A DNA stretch of 7,400 bases from Phycisphaerales bacterium UBA6054 (GTDB lineage: Bacteria > Planctomycetota > Phycisphaerae > Phycisphaerales > UBA1924), in NCBI GenBank assembly GCA_002429045.1, contig DIYM01000057.1, forward strand, positions 1-7,400, written 5' to 3'. Position numbers and translations under genes: made by a program. The first letter of the stretch is position 1. The number at the start of each line of letters is the position of its first letter. This document shows, piece by piece, positions 5,347 through 7,400 of the stretch. The notes below the pieces were generated by a model that worked only from the letters and a program-made list of their open reading frames with translations, ran no database searches and had not been told where the DNA came from.

Positions 5347-6162
5347 ATGCAGGTGGGTGATCGGCAACTGGGGTCTGGGTTTGGGTCTAGGTCTAGGTCT
5401 GGGTCTGGGCGGGCGCTGCTGCTCTCGGTGTGGGTCGCGTGCGGCGTTGGGCTTGCGCTGATCGCGTCCTCGTACATGCTGGCAGCACGGTTCCAGCGGA
5501 CCGTGCCGGTCCGCGGGATGGGCACGGTCGTTCTGAAGCAGGGGCCCGGCGGGGCGTTGAGCGTCGGTGAGGTGCAGGATGCCAGCGACTCGTCGCCCGA
5601 TGTGGAGATGCTCCCGCTCGGGTTCGGTTGGCCTTCGGACGGTTCGCGCGTCTACGTGGTCGGCATGAACGGGGGCCGCATGCCCGCCCGGACGGGGTCG
5701 GGGCTGGAGTCGCTTGGGCTGCGGTGGCGGTACGACGTGCGCGTGCACGCGAAGGTGGATGAGATCCTGCCCGGCGACACGGCGAGGGAAGGGGCACGCA
5801 ACTGGACGACGCGTCGCGTGCATGCGGCCGGCGAGTACGCGGGCCTGGCGCGGTGCGGGGTTTCGGCGGATTCGGGCGGGTTCTTCGCGATCACCGAGAA
5901 GGCGGCCGCGGTGCTGGGGGCGAGCCCGGCGTGGTCGGGGTTCGAGGGGTTCGATGGGAGCAGCTCGCTCGTGCTGACGCGCGAAACGCCGTACGGGCAG
6001 GTGGTTTTTTCCCTCTCTCGGAGTGATGTCTTGGTGCCGTTCCTGTTCGGCGTCGGAGTTGCGTTGGTCGCGGCATCGATCGGGGGCGTGTTGTTCTGCC
6101 GCCTTGGTGGGATGGTGCTGCCCGTCGAGGGTCAGCCAGCGGTCGATTCCATGTCCGGGTGA
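5347..6162 (+). CDS. Unrecognised membrane-anchored protein with two helices
   Basis: The protein has 271 residues from the ATG chosen by its ribosome binding site. The N-terminus holds a Gly/Ser/Arg tract (GSGFGSRSRSGSGR, 9-22) written by hexanucleotide tandem repeats. It is followed by a membrane helix at about 23-47 and a second near the C-terminus at about 228-252. The roughly 180 residues between them should form one extracytoplasmic domain, given a positively charged N-terminal side (inference). That domain contains GFGWPSDGSRVYVVGMNGGR (92-111) and RNWTTRRVHAAGEYAGLARC (151-170), and no catalytic motif that I recognise. The architecture of a single domain between two helices is common among planctomycete proteins of unknown role. 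The sulfotransferase-family gene starts 31 bases after its stop on the same strand, so the two may be co-transcribed. It is divergent from mqnE and shares its control region. Confidence 0.75.
   Translation: MQVGDRQLGSGFGSRSRSGSGRALLLSVWVACGVGLALIASSYMLAARFQRTVPVRGMGTVVLKQGPGGALSVGEVQDASDSSPDVEMLPLGFGWPSDGSRVYVVGMNGGRMPARTGSGLESLGLRWRYDVRVHAKVDEILPGDTAREGARNWTTRRVHAAGEYAGLARCGVSADSGGFFAITEKAAAVLGASPAWSGFEGFDGSSSLVLTRETPYGQVVFSLSRSDVLVPFLFGVGVALVAASIGGVLFCRLGGMVLPVEGQPAVDSMSG
5371..5412 (+). repeat. Hexanucleotide tandem repeat within the coding sequence
   Basis: Seven consecutive 6-base units follow the pattern (G/A)GGTCT: GGGTCT, GGGTTT, GGGTCT, AGGTCT, AGGTCT, GGGTCT, then a degenerate GGGCGG. 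The repeat is in phase with the reading frame and encodes alternating Gly/Arg-Ser pairs just before the first membrane helix. Copy-number change would keep the frame. The G-runs also give the tract quadruplex potential. Confidence 0.8.
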
Positions 6163-6192
6163 TCGCGATCGATCGAGATATGCTGCAGACTG

Positions 6193-7400
6193 ATGAGCGT
6201 GCCGTCTGAGAGACCGGGCCGGGGTGGCATCGCGTGGCCGATCGGGCATCTGATGGCGTTGGCGCCGTTGGATGTGTGGTTCCGTGTGCTTCGCTGCGGC
6301 GGGGTTCGGGCCCGGTATTGGTTGCGGCTGGGGGGGTGTTTGCTGACGGCTTGGGTGGGGACGGTCGTGACCGCGCCCGAGCGGCTCGGGCTGGCGTTGG
6401 TCCGGTGGGCGAGGTTCCGGGGGTCGAGCGCCGGGTTCGCGCACGAGCCGGGCGTGGTGGTGGTGCTGGGGTACTACCGGTCGGGGACGACCCACCTGCA
6501 CAATCTGCTGTCGTGCGACCCGCGGGTGGTCACGCCGCGTTGGTACCAGTGCCTGGCCGGTCAGGGGTGGTGGGTGAGTTGGGCGGTGGTGCGGTTTTTG
6601 CTGGTGCCGTTTCTTGGGCAGACGAGGCCCCAGGACGGCGTGGGGTTCGGGGGGAACTGGCCGGGCGAGGACGACTTCGCGCTGGCGACGTGGGGCGGGG
6701 CGTCGAGCCTGCCGGGGCGGTTTGTGCTGCCTGACCAGCACGATCGGTGGTCGCGTTGGCACGGGCTCGACGGGCTGAGCAAGCGAGAGCTGGGTCGGTG
6801 GCGTGCGCTCACGGCGATGTTCTGTTGGAAGGTCACGCGGTGGGGTGTCTGGACAGGACGGGCACGCACGCTGGTGCTCAAGTCGCCGAGCCATACGGCG
6901 CGGGTCGCGGAGCTGGACCGATTGTTCGGCGGGAACGTGCGGTTTGTGCGGATCGAGCGGGATCGGACGAGCGTGGTTGCCTCGAACGTGAAGATGCACG
7001 CGGCGTTGGCGGGTCACGCGTTGCAGGATTGGCCGGATGAGTACACGCTGCGCGAGCGGGTCGATGACGAGTTGGACGCGACGGACGCGAAGTGCGAGCG
7101 GGAGTTGTCGGCGATCGATCCGGGGCGTGTGGTGCGCGTGGCGTACGGCGATCTGGTGCGTGACCCGGTCGGGGAGATGGGGCGGGTCTCCGAGGGCATC
7201 GGGCTGGGCTGGGGGTCGTGCGCCCCGGCACGCGACGCGGTGGTCTCGTACCTGCATCGGGTCGGGGCGTACCGGGGCGATGCCTCGGTGGGCGGGCTGC
7301 CGGCATACCACGCGGCGCCGGCGGGATGTCCGCCAACTCGAACATGCCCAGCGTCCTGTTGTCCTTGGCGAACTCACGCTCGCCCTGGAGCACATGGATC
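6193..7400 (+). CDS. Sulfotransferase family protein; homology stops near 7302
   Basis: Sulfotransferases move a sulfuryl group from PAPS to an acceptor. The PAPS 5'-phosphosulfate loop is VVVLGYYRSGTTHLHNLL (89-106). The 3'-phosphate motif is LVLKSPSHTARVAELDRLF (227-245) followed by VRFVRIERDRTSVVAS (249-264), with Arg256 and Ser264 as expected ligands. YGDLVRDP (318-325) is another family signature. The N-terminal 85 residues are hydrophobic and Trp-rich (LLTAWVGTVV) and may contact the membrane. The acceptor cannot be named. The start ATG 6193 follows an in-frame stop at 6160-6162 and has only a weak ribosome binding site. The frame stays open to the window end. From about residue 370, however, it becomes Cys/Pro/Arg-rich antisense of a dnaK fragment, so the true C-terminus is probably lost. 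The family call is firm; the last 33 codons are not sulfotransferase. Confidence 0.85.
   Translation, partial: MSVPSERPGRGGIAWPIGHLMALAPLDVWFRVLRCGGVRARYWLRLGGCLLTAWVGTVVTAPERLGLALVRWARFRGSSAGFAHEPGVVVVLGYYRSGTTHLHNLLSCDPRVVTPRWYQCLAGQGWWVSWAVVRFLLVPFLGQTRPQDGVGFGGNWPGEDDFALATWGGASSLPGRFVLPDQHDRWSRWHGLDGLSKRELGRWRALTAMFCWKVTRWGVWTGRARTLVLKSPSHTARVAELDRLFGGNVRFVRIERDRTSVVASNVKMHAALAGHALQDWPDEYTLRERVDDELDATDAKCERELSAIDPGRVVRVAYGDLVRDPVGEMGRVSEGIGLGWGSCAPARDAVVSYLHRVGAYRGDASVGGLPAYHAAPAGCPPTRTCPASCCPWRTHARPGAHG
7301..7400 (-). pseudogene. dnaK: DnaK (Hsp70) fragment, substrate-binding domain, truncated
   Basis: Read on the minus strand from the right edge, the sequence encodes IHVLQGEREFAKDNRTLG, then MFELADIPPAPRGMP. 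This is the start of the Hsp70 beta-sandwich substrate-binding domain, with the hallmark GER...DN-x-x-LG-x-F-x-L...IPPAPRG. In intact DnaK the next residues are QIEVTFDIDANG. Here the frame instead reads AARPPRHRPG and onward, which is plain antisense of the sulfotransferase gene. Homology therefore ends at about 7300 and the C-terminal part, including the rest of the substrate pocket and the helical lid, is absent. The N-terminal part may continue beyond the window. No frameshift occurs within the visible 33 codons, so the break is recent or is an assembly join. Confidence 0.88.

Noticed and set aside
6161..6176. Overlapping palindromes GATCGCGATC and GATCGATC between the 5347 gene and the sulfotransferase
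   Set aside because: Short GATC/CGAT-rich palindromes are common in such genomes and the spacing gives no operator-like pattern.
5227..7395. Very long minus-strand open frame of 722 codons
   Set aside because: Its translation is Arg/Pro/His-rich with no domain. It is antisense to the sulfotransferase and the 5347 gene, in a different frame from the DnaK fragment. Long antisense frames are expected at this GC content.
1..7400. tRNA, rRNA, CRISPR, transposase or integrase sequences
   Set aside because: Looked for on both strands. No cloverleaf, rRNA segment, regularly spaced repeat array or transposase motif was seen.

Overview
This is a GC-rich bacterial chromosomal window, or metagenomic contig, most likely from a planctomycete and perhaps a Phycisphaerae-like lineage. 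The assignment is inferred from several cues together: high GC, small membrane proteins carrying CxxC...CPxC zinc ribbons, a free-standing FSLIE-type prepilin, and a menaquinone gene of the futalosine type. I did not run any search.

Layout. (1) Positions 1-1591, minus strand: two tandem, paralogous membrane proteins, each with an N-terminal zinc ribbon and about four membrane helices. They overlap by ATGA, and the downstream one runs off the left edge. (2) 1666-2547, plus strand: a YitT/DUF161-DUF2179 family membrane protein, flanked on both sides by a 24-bp direct repeat with one mismatch. (3) 2655-3107, minus: a type II/IV pilin-like protein with a strong ribosome binding site. (4) 3273-3821, minus: a membrane protein with a C-terminal zinc ribbon. 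Its reading frame does not line up with the best ribosome binding site, which suggests a 5' frameshift or an odd start. (5) 3862-5193, minus: MqnE, the radical SAM aminofutalosine synthase of menaquinone biosynthesis, with an insertion of about 50 residues. (6) 5194-5346: a divergent control region with a perfect inverted repeat, a direct repeat and promoter-like boxes. (7) 5347-6162, plus: an unrecognised membrane-anchored protein with an in-frame hexanucleotide tandem repeat. (8) 6193 to about 7302, plus: a sulfotransferase-family protein. (9) 7301-7400, minus: a fragment of DnaK (Hsp70) that breaks off exactly where the sulfotransferase homology also stops.

The genes do not form one obvious pathway. 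MqnE is the only one with a firm metabolic role, and no other mqn gene is visible. The membrane proteins share the zinc-ribbon theme, which links regions 1 and 4. The most notable point is the sulfotransferase/DnaK junction near 7300, where two truncated genes meet tail to tail. It is either a genomic rearrangement or an assembly chimera. No RNA genes, CRISPR arrays, insertion sequences or integrases were seen, and no stretch over 300 bases lacks a gene. I found no convincing new multi-gene system.
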